This document shows, piece after piece, positions 34,468-41,976 of a DNA stretch of 64,000 nucleotides (its first letter is position 1; each line of letters opens with the position of its first letter). A program made the position numbers and the translations under genes. A model generated the notes under the pieces. The model was not told where the DNA came from. It was given only the letters and a program-made list of their open reading frames with translations, and did no database searches. The stretch comes from JANQNX01 sp040217095 (GTDB lineage: Bacteria; Pseudomonadota; Gammaproteobacteria; Eutrophobiales; Eutrophobiaceae), in NCBI GenBank assembly GCA_965229565.1, contig OZ245888.1, forward strand, positions 1,736,001 through 1,800,000, in the 5' to 3' direction.

Positions 34468-35277
34468 ATGGCGACTTGTAATCAAGATAGTTATGCGCCA
34501 AACAGAGTTTTATTAAGCTTGCCTGAAAACCAAGGAGGTCCTGGCAGACACCTTTGTTGTAATTGTGCCTACCAACAAGGAATTTCAGATGCACAAGATG
34601 GTTGGGAGCCAACTGTTAATGAAATAGTAGAATGCCAACATGGTCGAATGGCAAGATTAGCTATTATCGAGAGCCTCCACCAAAACCAAGGTGGTCCTCA
34701 ACGTCACAAATGCGTTGTTTGTGCTTACGCCATAGGATATGGAGAAGATCTAATACTAGAACCTTCTGAAGATGTTGCTCTTGATAATGAAACACTAACG
34801 ATTATTGAAATTCCAGAAGTTGGTGAAAAAAGAAAAAGGACGGGTACTTTTACTCCAAGAAAATATGCTTTCGCACCAGGGACAGACAGGGCTTCAGAAA
34901 TAGGTTTGGCAGGTGAAGAATTTGTTTTTTCAAAAGAACTTCTAAAATTAGCAGATTTTGAAGATAAATCTTTGGTAGAAAGGGCAATACATGTATCTAA
35001 AAAACTGGGCGATGGAGCCGGATATGATATTTTGTCATATTCTGAAGAGGGAAAGGAAATATATATAGAAGTTAAAACCACGTTAGGGCCTGACAAAACT
35101 GCATTCTACATAACAAAAAACGAAATGGATTTTGCTGAAAAATATAAAGATCAGTTTTTGCTCTATCGTGTTTGTAATTTCGATATGGAAAGGTCTGCTG
35201 GAAATTTGTTTATTTTAACTTTTGACGAATTAATTAAATTAAATATGACGCCAACAAACTTTGTTTGTGAATTTTAG
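34468..35277 (+). CDS. DUF3883/PD-(D/E)XK nuclease-like protein with two N-terminal Cys/His repeats
   Basis: The 269-residue protein opens with two copies of a motif N-Q-G-G-P-x-R-H-x-C-x2-C-A-Y (about residues 19-33 and 71-86), which look like small zinc-binding or HNH-like units. The C-terminal half matches DUF3883, with D in A-G-Y-D-I-L near 190 and E-V-K in I-Y-I-E-V-K-T-T near 205 as PD-(D/E)XK catalytic residues. It is convergent with, and one base from, a Dam-type methylase, so it is the likely restriction endonuclease of the locus. The repeat number and fusion are unusual. Confidence 0.65.
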   Translation: MATCNQDSYAPNRVLLSLPENQGGPGRHLCCNCAYQQGISDAQDGWEPTVNEIVECQHGRMARLAIIESLHQNQGGPQRHKCVVCAYAIGYGEDLILEPSEDVALDNETLTIIEIPEVGEKRKRTGTFTPRKYAFAPGTDRASEIGLAGEEFVFSKELLKLADFEDKSLVERAIHVSKKLGDGAGYDILSYSEEGKEIYIEVKTTLGPDKTAFYITKNEMDFAEKYKDQFLLYRVCNFDMERSAGNLFILTFDELIKLNMTPTNFVCEF

Positions 35278-35278
35278 C

Positions 35279-36094
35279 TCATTCAAAAATTGCCAGTAAT
35301 TCTTTTGCTGCATTTCTCGTTTTTACATTACTGCTAATTCTTCTTCTAGCATCAAACACTATAAGTTTTGCGTCTTTATATATTTCCCTGACATACTTAG
35401 TGTCATGATTGCTTATTAATATTTGTACGCCTTTAGCTGTTTTCTTTTTAGCAGCAATAACGAGATCTAATTGTTCTTTTAGACTGAAACCTTCGATGCT
35501 ATAAGTAGTGAAGTTAGAAGTTTTACTTAGAGGGACGTAGGGTGGGTCACAATAAACTACGGAATTAGTTCTTGCTCTGTTTAATGTCTTTACAAAAGGT
35601 TCACAGTAAAATGTCACATTTATGCTCTTTTTAGCAAAATAAATTAATTCTTTTTCTGGAAAATATGGCTTGTTGTATTTGCCAAAAGGCACATTGAATA
35701 TGCCTTTGCTATTGTAGCGGCAAAGCCCGTTGTAGCCATGTCTGTTTAAATATAAGAACAGCAAAGCTTTTTCGTATCGATTGTTTGTGTTATTAAACTT
35801 ATTTCTGGCCGCATAATAATATTTTTCATTATTTGTCGTTTCAGAGAAAAAGTCTTTGCTATCTCTGATAAATTTATTTCCGTTTTTTTGGATCGTTTTG
35901 AATAGATTTATCAAATCGGGGTTTATATCCGAAATTATATTGTTCTTATATTCTGCATTTAAAAATACAGCTCCAGAACCTGCAAAAGGTTCTACTAAGG
36001 TGTTTGCTTTATTGAAATGCGGAAGGATTTTATCTAAGAGATCATATTTATTGCCGGCCCATTTGAGAAATGGACGCGTATATTTCTTATTCAT
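35279..36094 (-). CDS. Dam/DpnM-type adenine-N6 DNA methyltransferase
   Basis: The 271-residue protein is a D12-class methylase: P-F-L-K-W-A-G-N-K near 8-16 for AdoMet binding, V-E-P-F-A-G-S-G-A-V-F, and catalytic D-P-P-Y-V-P-L-S near 182-189. This class includes Dam and DpnM, which modify GATC. The frame is open to 36133, but the Met at 36094 (M-N-K-K-Y-T-R-P) matches the family and avoids overlap with the second methylase. GATC specificity is likely, not shown. Confidence 0.85.
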   Translation of the reverse strand: MNKKYTRPFLKWAGNKYDLLDKILPHFNKANTLVEPFAGSGAVFLNAEYKNNIISDINPDLINLFKTIQKNGNKFIRDSKDFFSETTNNEKYYYAARNKFNNTNNRYEKALLFLYLNRHGYNGLCRYNSKGIFNVPFGKYNKPYFPEKELIYFAKKSINVTFYCEPFVKTLNRARTNSVVYCDPPYVPLSKTSNFTTYSIEGFSLKEQLDLVIAAKKKTAKGVQILISNHDTKYVREIYKDAKLIVFDARRRISSNVKTRNAAKELLAIFE

Positions 36095-36098
36095 GTGA

Positions 36099-36875
36099 TC
36101 ATGATAACTCGAGCGAAATCTGCTGATCGCCAACAGTCGTAGCTTTTGATTTGCTTTTTACAGCTTGTTTTTTCTCTTCTAACAGTTGAGGCTTACCTAA
36201 AATTCTGCTTTTGGACACTTCAATAGCATTCTGGCATATGTCATTTCCAATGAAACGTCTATCCATTGAAATTGCTGATACTCCAAACGTGCCTGAACCA
36301 CAGAATGGATCTGCAATAAGGGCATTTTGTTCAGTGCTTTGCTTAATTAAAATATCAGATACAGCCGTTGGCTTCTCTGTTGGATAACCTCTATGTATCC
36401 TATCTGCTTCTAAGATATCTGGTATGCCTAGATCTTTTAGCTTTTTTTTTCCCTTTTCAAAAAACAAGATGAATTCACACCTGGCACGATAGTGATAGCC
36501 CATACCAATTTTTCTTTTATCCCAGACTAGAGGCTTCCAGAACTTAAACCCTGTTTTTTCTCCAATTGGTTTAGCTACAAACATCGTTTCTGCATCGCAA
36601 AATAAATAGAAGTGTGAATTGTTCTTTAACACTCTATAAATTTCTGAAAATAACTCTGGAAATCTAGCGTTAGGAAAAATGGTGAACCAATCATTGCTTG
36701 ATGATTTGCTGTGTTTAAGTCTAGTTGTTGTTCCTTTAGCACGATGCTTTTCGAGGGACTCATAGGCCGGGTCAGTAATGACTAAATCTACTGAACTATC
36801 TGGAAGAGTACGTAACCACTCTACAGCATCTCCCTGGTGCAGCTTATAATTTGCTATGTGATCCAAATTATTCAC
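36099..36875 (-). CDS. Second DNA adenine methyltransferase, DpnA-like (beta class)
   Basis: The 258-residue protein has catalytic D-P-A-Y (V-I-T-D-P-A-Y-E-S-L, about 33-42) before the AdoMet motif D-P-F-C-G-S-G-T-F-G (about 193-202), the order of beta-class methylases such as DpnA. DpnII systems carry this second methylase, which can act on single-stranded DNA. It lies 4 bp before the Dam-type gene and overlaps the ribbon-helix-helix gene by 8 bp. The C-terminal 30 residues are lysine-rich. Confidence 0.85.
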   Translation of the reverse strand: MNNLDHIANYKLHQGDAVEWLRTLPDSSVDLVITDPAYESLEKHRAKGTTTRLKHSKSSSNDWFTIFPNARFPELFSEIYRVLKNNSHFYLFCDAETMFVAKPIGEKTGFKFWKPLVWDKRKIGMGYHYRARCEFILFFEKGKKKLKDLGIPDILEADRIHRGYPTEKPTAVSDILIKQSTEQNALIADPFCGSGTFGVSAISMDRRFIGNDICQNAIEVSKSRILGKPQLLEEKKQAVKSKSKATTVGDQQISLELS

Positions 36876-37062
36876 TTAATTCGGCGCGCTCCGTTTGTTG
36901 AAAAAAATCTGGTTGTCGTCGCATTAATTCGTAATTAACGAACGATTTCATATACTCTCTAAGTACATCAGAAGCCGAAGATCCTTCGTTTTTGCATGCT
37001 TGCACAAACGCTTCCCGGAGATCTTTTTCTACTCTGATTCTCAGTCCTGCATCTTTTGGCAT
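36868..37062 (-). CDS. Ribbon-helix-helix transcriptional regulator
   Basis: The 64-residue protein begins M-P-K-D-A-G-L-R-I-R-V-E-K-D-L-R-E-A-F and has the R-I-R-V strand and two helices of ribbon-helix-helix repressors. The frame extends to 37125, but a start at 37062 matches the fold and places a perfect palindrome 30-51 bp upstream as operator. It heads the methylase operon and overlaps the DpnA-like gene. It probably times methylase expression relative to the nuclease, a controller role inferred from context. Confidence 0.7.
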   Translation of the reverse strand: MPKDAGLRIRVEKDLREAFVQACKNEGSSASDVLREYMKSFVNYELMRRQPDFFQQTERAELSE

Positions 37063-37091
37063 GTACGCATTGTAATAAATATGGACTAGAT

Positions 37092-37113
37092 TGGATACAC
37101 ATTTGTGTATCCA
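37092..37113. promoter_or_regulatory. Perfect palindrome, probable operator of the ribbon-helix-helix gene
   Basis: TGGATACACA-TT-TGTGTATCCA has perfect 10-bp arms. It lies 30-51 bp upstream of the preferred start of the regulator, in promoter position, and inside the longer alternative ORF. Confidence 0.7.
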
Positions 37114-37342
37114 TTTGTATGCCACTGTTTTTCTTGCGGTTATTGACAGTACTCTAAGGGGTGGCTGCGAAGGTCTGGACTAAAAATATTCAAGTCAAAT
37201 GTCTGGAAATACCTATTCAAGTGTCAGCGCTGACACTATATATAATGAAACAATCATCTCTCCGTACTGTCCGGACTGCTCATTCAATACTTTTAGAATG
37301 ATAGGTAGAACTTAAAGGGCCAGAGCCCTTCTTAAATAAACG
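37114..37342. other. Intergenic stretch before the ABC-gene remnant
   Basis: Apart from the palindrome at 37221 and an AAGGGC/GCCCTT hairpin at about 37316-37331, no gene is supported. The AT-rich start belongs to the methylase module. Confidence 0.4.
37221..37246 (+). promoter_or_regulatory. Perfect 16-bp palindrome next to TATAAT
   Basis: GTGTCAGCGCTGACAC (37221-37236) is a perfect palindrome, immediately followed by TATATATAAT with a TATAAT at 37241-37246. It looks like an operator-promoter, but the nearest plus-strand gene is glutaminase, 260 bp away. Confidence 0.5.
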
Positions 37343-37384
37343 ATGGATTCCACAATGATCATTGCAGAGAACGCGCCGCAATAA
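37343..37384 (+). pseudogene. Displaced 5' fragment of the ABC transporter gene
   Basis: Thirteen codons (M-D-S-T-M-I-I-A-E-N-A-P-Q, then TAA) copy the start of the ABC transporter at 41977 (M-N-S-S-M-I-I-A-E-N-A-P-R). The 27 bases 37353-37379 equal 41987-42013 exactly, and the leader with its CCCTT block is also similar. The remainder of the gene is missing. Confidence 0.85.
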
Positions 37385-37387
37385 TAG

Positions 37388-37412
37388 GGGACAGACCACG
37401 TTTTTCACTACT
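37388..37412 (+). repeat. REP-like GGGGACAGACCA copy
   Basis: GGGGACAGACCACGTTTTT follows the truncated ABC fragment and resembles the copy at 34363. Confidence 0.6.
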
Positions 37413-37505
37413 ACAGGTAAAATTCAACTATGATGTGATTGAACTCCAGCCATGCACACTTGGTAATAATATATTGAACTGTCTTGAGTGAGACCAAGGG
37501 GAAAT

Positions 37506-38420
37506 ATGAACCTGGAGAAAATCATTGATGAGTTACCAGAGCATGTCAAAGGTCTGCAAGGGCGGGGCAAAGTTGCATCCTACATCCCGGAGCTGGCAAA
37601 GGTACCCGGCGACAAATTCGGTTTATCGCTACATACGGTTTCAGGTGATAAATATACTTCAGGCCTCAGTGAAGAACGTTTTTCCATTCAGAGTATTTCC
37701 AAGGTGTTTGCCCTGTGTCTGGCGATTAGCCTGGTTCGTGAAGAAGTATGGCGAAGAGTGGGTAGAGAGCCTTCGGGTAGCAAGTTTAATTCATTGATTC
37801 AACTGGAGTATGAGAAGGGAATTCCACGTAATCCATTCATTAATGCCGGCGCAATCGTCATTTGTGACATATTGGTATCGCAACTTGATGATCCCAGGCA
37901 GGCGTTACTTGATTACATGCGCGTACTCTCTGGCAGTTTTGATATTCAATATGATCCCGTCGTTGCACAGTCAGAAGCAGAAACCGGCTACATCAACCGG
38001 GCACTGGCCAATTTCCTGAAAGGACACAATAACCTCGTCAATGATGTAGATAAGGTAGTGGACCTGTATTTTCATCAATGTGCACTGGCCATGTCATGCA
38101 GCGAATTGGCCCAGGCCACATTGCACCTGGCGAATGACGGCAAGTCTGACATTCTTGAGGATTCTTTACTTACTTCGTCGCAGGTCAAGCGTGTCAATGC
38201 GCTGATGCTTACCTGTGGTACGTATGATGAAGTCGGTGAATTTGCTTTCCGAGTCGGCTTACCTGCTAAAAGTGGTGTGGGTGGCGGCATTATTGCGGTG
38301 CTGCCCGGTGAATATTCCGTTGCCGTGTGGTCGCCAGAACTGGACAGTTATGGCAATTCCATCATGGGCGGTGCGGCATTGGAATACCTCACCACGATGA
38401 CCGGACGCTCTGTGTTTTGA
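37506..38420 (+). CDS. glsA: Glutaminase
   Basis: The 304-residue protein is a beta-lactamase-fold glutaminase: S-I-Q-S-I-S-K-V-F near 59 holds the S-x2-K catalytic motif, with N-P-F-I-N-A-G-A-I near 107 and S-G-V-G-G-G-I-I-A near 253. It hydrolyses glutamine to glutamate and ammonia. A GTG at 37488 is possible, but ATG 37506 with AGGGG before it fits the family. Its GC content is like the core genes although it lies between the two 47-bp repeats. Confidence 0.93.
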   Translation: MNLEKIIDELPEHVKGLQGRGKVASYIPELAKVPGDKFGLSLHTVSGDKYTSGLSEERFSIQSISKVFALCLAISLVREEVWRRVGREPSGSKFNSLIQLEYEKGIPRNPFINAGAIVICDILVSQLDDPRQALLDYMRVLSGSFDIQYDPVVAQSEAETGYINRALANFLKGHNNLVNDVDKVVDLYFHQCALAMSCSELAQATLHLANDGKSDILEDSLLTSSQVKRVNALMLTCGTYDEVGEFAFRVGLPAKSGVGGGIIAVLPGEYSVAVWSPELDSYGNSIMGGAALEYLTTMTGRSVF

Positions 38421-38430
38421 TTCTTATTCT

Positions 38431-38710
38431 GGGGACAGTTTACTTAATTCAGTTGATGGAAAGGATGCCAAGATTAGTCGTGCCGGATTATCTACTTGAT
38501 GTGACATAACGTGGGTTCGACGATTGAAAATCTCTTTTAATACCGGTGACTATAAATACTGCCTGGACTTGATTGCACGATGTGTAGATATTCCTCATCA
38601 TGAATATCCGCTTGCAGCGAAACATTCGTGCAGAATCTGGAAGAATTGGCAGGAGGGGGCTGTGTAGAAAGAGACCTGGTCCCAAGCCAAGAATTAAGTA
38701 AACTGTCCCC
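38431..38710 (+). mobile_element. Decayed REP-associated transposase (RAYT) remnant between 20-bp inverted repeats
   Basis: GGGGACAGTTTACTTAATTC (38432-38451) recurs perfectly inverted at 38691-38710. Inside, from 38466, M-P-R-L-V-V-P-D-Y-L-L-D-V-T-stop-R-G resembles the RAYT N-terminus M-P-R-L-V-V-P-G-Y-x-H-H-V-T-Q-R-G. Near the right end, V-E-R-D-L-V-P-S-Q-E-L-S-K-L resembles a RAYT tail. The middle of the gene, with the catalytic region, is missing. It reads as an internally deleted, non-autonomous unit 11 bp after the glsA stop. Confidence 0.65.
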
Positions 38711-38726
38711 GGAATTGCGGAATTGC

Positions 38727-38773
38727 GTATTAATTAACATCAGGGATGATTGATGTAAGTTAAAAGCCGCAGT
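38727..38773. repeat. 47-bp direct repeat, right copy
   Basis: This is the second copy of the segment at 33048-33094 (46 of 47 identical), in the same orientation. Confidence 0.9.
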
Positions 38774-38796
38774 GGTTAAACAATCACTGCGGCTTT
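38762..38796 (+). terminator. Terminator hairpin within the right repeat
   Basis: AAAAGCCGCAGT pairs with ACTGCGGCTTT; the loop differs from the left copy and the T-run is weaker (TTATTATT). It is near-symmetrical, so it may also serve the convergent TPR gene. Confidence 0.75.
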
Positions 38797-38863
38797 ATTA
38801 TTATCGAACTAATATGACTCTATTGATTCAGCTTTCCATACTTACACGTAGAATCTTGATGGT

Positions 38864-40939
38864 TTAAGCTGCGAATCTGAGTAATGAATCAATCTCAATT
38901 TTTAGCGCTTTGTCATTTTCCCCTTGTTGTAAAGCTTCTACGGCTTCCCACAATATAATGTTATCTGTTTTTCTAGCCGCTAAATAAGCATATATTTTTT
39001 CGGATTTTTGATTGTCTTTTTCTATGACAGAAATATGATATTTCAATACATTTTGAATGTAATCTAGATAGTCATTTTCTATTACTTGCTCATCACTAAA
39101 AAAATTTAGAGCTTTTGTAATTTTCTCATCAGCTATATACGAAAGTGCAGCAGCTAGCCTCAATACATTTTTTTCTTCTTTGTCTAATATGCTATTTTCT
39201 AAGTTCTTGATTAATCTTTTTTGCGCATCCTTATATCTTGAGGTTTTTAGCAGCAAGAGGCCTCTTGTGTATTCGCTTACCCATTCACCATATGCATTGT
39301 AATTATAGTCTGAATCAGCATGTGGAAGGTTATTTAAACCATTGATTTCATCGTCTTGAAGCCCGCATATAGCGGATCTCAACACTCTTGCTTGCATAGC
39401 AAAAGGAGCTTTTGCTACCACCTCTTCAACTAGCTCTAATGCTTTTTCATACTCGCCAAGCTGCTTTAGAAAGCCAGCATAAGTAACTCGGTTTACCCAC
39501 CAAGACCTAAAGTCGAGTTTGATTCCTAATAGTACTTTGTACATTTCATCAGCTTCATCAAATTTATTTTGCCTTCTGTATATGTCGGCTATTCCCGCTA
39601 TAATTCTATGATTAGTTAAACCAGACTTTTTTAATCTAGAGTATTCTTCCAAAGCTTCATCCAACTTTCCAAGCCGCCTCAAGTTATCTGCTATTGCAGT
39701 TCTAGCTGTAGAATCAATTTCCCAATCAGGAACAAGATGGTACAGGTCGATTGCTTGTTCATAATCACCGCGTTGTGAAGCAATGTCAGCTAATAAACAT
39801 CTTCCAATATCTACATCCCCGTAGCTTATGGCTTTTTCTGTGATTTCTTCTGCATCATCATATTTCCCAATACGCTTTAAATGATCTCCATATTGAATCA
39901 TTGTCCATGAATCAGTCGGGTCTAAATCAAGCGCAGCTTGAATGCAGATATTTTCAAAATCTGTGCGGAACATGTCGGCACATTGCTTTGCTATATTGCA
40001 TAATGACTTTACTGCATATTCGTTAGTGTTTTCTGTTGAAGTCTGACGAATAATTAAATCATTAAGATATTTCAGGGCATGATAATCATCTCCTGATGCT
40101 ACAGCTTTAGATATCGCATCAATCTCTGTTAATGCTCTGTTTAATTCTGTTTCTACATTGATATGCTTCGATTGAAGGATTTCAATTTTAGAAGGGGTAT
40201 CGTCTTCATGTATTTCAGCAGCTAAAGTATTATTTTCAGTACTGCTTTGAAATAAAGCATCCGCTATTACATGTCCTAATCTGGCAATTGACGTTCTTTC
40301 TTTAGGCTTAGTATATTGAAAAGCGAGTTCACCAAAAATACGTTTGATGTTATGACTGTTTTCAGCTTCGAGTATTTGAATCAATACCCCTGTCTTAACA
40401 AACTCTTTCCATTGTTCTTCTTTAGTTCGCCCAATCCCAAGGAAAACTTCAGGATTAATTTTTAACCAGAGAAAAGAAAAGCGATTTATCAGAGGTTGAA
40501 AATTAATTACTCTATTGAGTATATTTCCTAATGCAGTAAAACCATTGCTCATAGCTTTATTAGAAAAATATTCTAATTTTTCACAATCACGTATCGGCGC
40601 ATGAATGAGGTCATTAATATATGCTTCTTCACTGCCTGTTAATGTAAGGATGCTTTCGATTTCCGAGCAAAGCCATTCATAATTTATGCTTCTTGGTGCT
40701 AGCAAACCTAATTTTATCAACGAAAGACACTTTGTTTGGTAATGAGCGTTTTTAGTCTTTTTTACTAAATCCTCTTCATTCTCATAGCTAACAGTAGTCC
40801 AATCATCAATTATGCTAACAGTATGTTTCTCTAACTCAGCATCAATCTCTCTTTCCTCGAGGACAGACATAATAATTGGCATAGCATTTTCACTATCCAA
40901 TATAAAGTAGCCTAAAGAGGGAGAAATAGTAGCTTCCAT
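38864..40939 (-). CDS. Large TPR-repeat protein of an AT-rich accessory pair
   Basis: The 691-residue protein has an N-terminal domain of about 300 residues with no family I recognise, then tetratricopeptide-like repeats from about 330 to 600 (for example L-K-R-I-G-K-Y-D-D-A-E-E, A-S-Q-R-G-D-Y-E-Q-A-I-D-L-Y, L-R-R-L-G-K-L-D-E-A-L-E-E-Y, R-R-Q-N-K-F-D-E-A-D-E-M-Y). No signal peptide or membrane helix is evident. It starts 6 bp after the zinc-ribbon gene, so the two form an operon. Low GC and the accessory setting suggest acquisition; a defence role is possible but unshown. Confidence 0.75.
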   Translation of the reverse strand: MEATISPSLGYFILDSENAMPIIMSVLEEREIDAELEKHTVSIIDDWTTVSYENEEDLVKKTKNAHYQTKCLSLIKLGLLAPRSINYEWLCSEIESILTLTGSEEAYINDLIHAPIRDCEKLEYFSNKAMSNGFTALGNILNRVINFQPLINRFSFLWLKINPEVFLGIGRTKEEQWKEFVKTGVLIQILEAENSHNIKRIFGELAFQYTKPKERTSIARLGHVIADALFQSSTENNTLAAEIHEDDTPSKIEILQSKHINVETELNRALTEIDAISKAVASGDDYHALKYLNDLIIRQTSTENTNEYAVKSLCNIAKQCADMFRTDFENICIQAALDLDPTDSWTMIQYGDHLKRIGKYDDAEEITEKAISYGDVDIGRCLLADIASQRGDYEQAIDLYHLVPDWEIDSTARTAIADNLRRLGKLDEALEEYSRLKKSGLTNHRIIAGIADIYRRQNKFDEADEMYKVLLGIKLDFRSWWVNRVTYAGFLKQLGEYEKALELVEEVVAKAPFAMQARVLRSAICGLQDDEINGLNNLPHADSDYNYNAYGEWVSEYTRGLLLLKTSRYKDAQKRLIKNLENSILDKEEKNVLRLAAALSYIADEKITKALNFFSDEQVIENDYLDYIQNVLKYHISVIEKDNQKSEKIYAYLAARKTDNIILWEAVEALQQGENDKALKIEIDSLLRFAA

Positions 40940-40945
40940 ATCTTT

Positions 40946-41791
40946 TTATAAATGTTTAAATGTTTCAATAATAGTATCAATTAAAGCACGTTCTTTTTTG
41001 TCTATTGGTTCAGCTGCCAACATTTTATCAACGCTATAGATGTTTAATTTTCCGAATATATGAGCTTCAATAAACTCATCTTTTTCCCTGTGAACTCCAT
41101 CACTAAAAAGCAATATTTGTGCCCAATCCTCTGTTTTTTGTTTTTTCTTTAAATTATCGTTCTCTAGGAACTTAACTGCAACCAATTTCCCCCTATTTTT
41201 CCAGTCTGCACGAAAACCTTTGGGAAGACCGGTTTCACCAAATTGCTCTAAAAACTCATAAGAGTTTGTGATTAAAAAGGAAGTCCGTTCATTTACAGAA
41301 ATTTCTTTTAATGTGCAGTAAACATCGCCATATGTCTTTAATCCTATGTTGCTTAAGGAAAGGGCTCCGTAAATTATCTTTTCAGCAAAAGAACCGAATA
41401 GAGAGCCAGAAACTATTTTACGATGGGTATCATTGGCGAAAGAAGCAGGTTCTCTGGAGTTTGTCCCAACCAAAGTTTCATAATTTTTAAACAGCATATT
41501 TGGGTCATTTACAAGATTAAGTGCAATGGGTGCAGGAAGAGATATTATTACTTTTGAATTTTTTGAAACTTCAACGATTAATGAATATAACTCTTCTGTT
41601 ATAGAGTTTCTTTTTGCAACTTCTTCGCAGTCTGAAAATTTTTGTTCTAGTGCTTGAAGTTCTTCTTCAGTGTTAGCTAGCCTGACGTTAGGGGCACCTA
41701 AGCTAGCGCCGCAAGAACTACATTGCTCAACGTAAGTGATTTGAGGGGCTTTACACCTAGGACAATTTTCTAGAGTTTCAGTCATTTCCAT
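40946..41791 (-). CDS. Zinc-ribbon protein, partner of the TPR gene
   Basis: The 281-residue protein opens with C10-x2-C13-x10-C24-x2-C27, a zinc ribbon, then a helical stretch (about 38-65) and a C-terminal alpha/beta region. The latter includes L-K-T-Y-G-D-V-Y, N-E-R-T-S-F-L-I-T-N-S-Y-E-F and K-G-F-R-A-D-W-K-N-R-G-K-L. I do not recognise the C-terminal family; the Y-G-D-V...T-S-F pattern could be enzymatic. It is the first gene of a two-gene AT-rich operon and diverges from the ABC transporter. Confidence 0.7.
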   Translation of the reverse strand: MEMTETLENCPRCKAPQITYVEQCSSCGASLGAPNVRLANTEEELQALEQKFSDCEEVAKRNSITEELYSLIVEVSKNSKVIISLPAPIALNLVNDPNMLFKNYETLVGTNSREPASFANDTHRKIVSGSLFGSFAEKIIYGALSLSNIGLKTYGDVYCTLKEISVNERTSFLITNSYEFLEQFGETGLPKGFRADWKNRGKLVAVKFLENDNLKKKQKTEDWAQILLFSDGVHREKDEFIEAHIFGKLNIYSVDKMLAAEPIDKKERALIDTIIETFKHL

Positions 41792-41976
41792 GTAACTGCT
41801 TCCATGTTTAGGTGGAACATTTATTATCGCTTATTCATTATAAAACCACTGCTGCCTAGTCATTCAATAGCATTAGATGAAAATATTGGCCTTTTTGAAC
41901 AAAAGGGGGCAGATTTACTCTATTTCACGTTATAAATGACAAGGATAATTTAAGGGGCTATAACCCTTCAATACAT

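Noticed and set aside
37385..37505. Possible promoter just before glsA
   Set aside because: No -35/-10 pair with acceptable spacing could be seen; only a REP-like element is evident.
38075..38740. Short minus-strand ORFs near glsA and the RAYT remnant
   Set aside because: They are antisense to glsA or cross the inverted repeats; no start signals.
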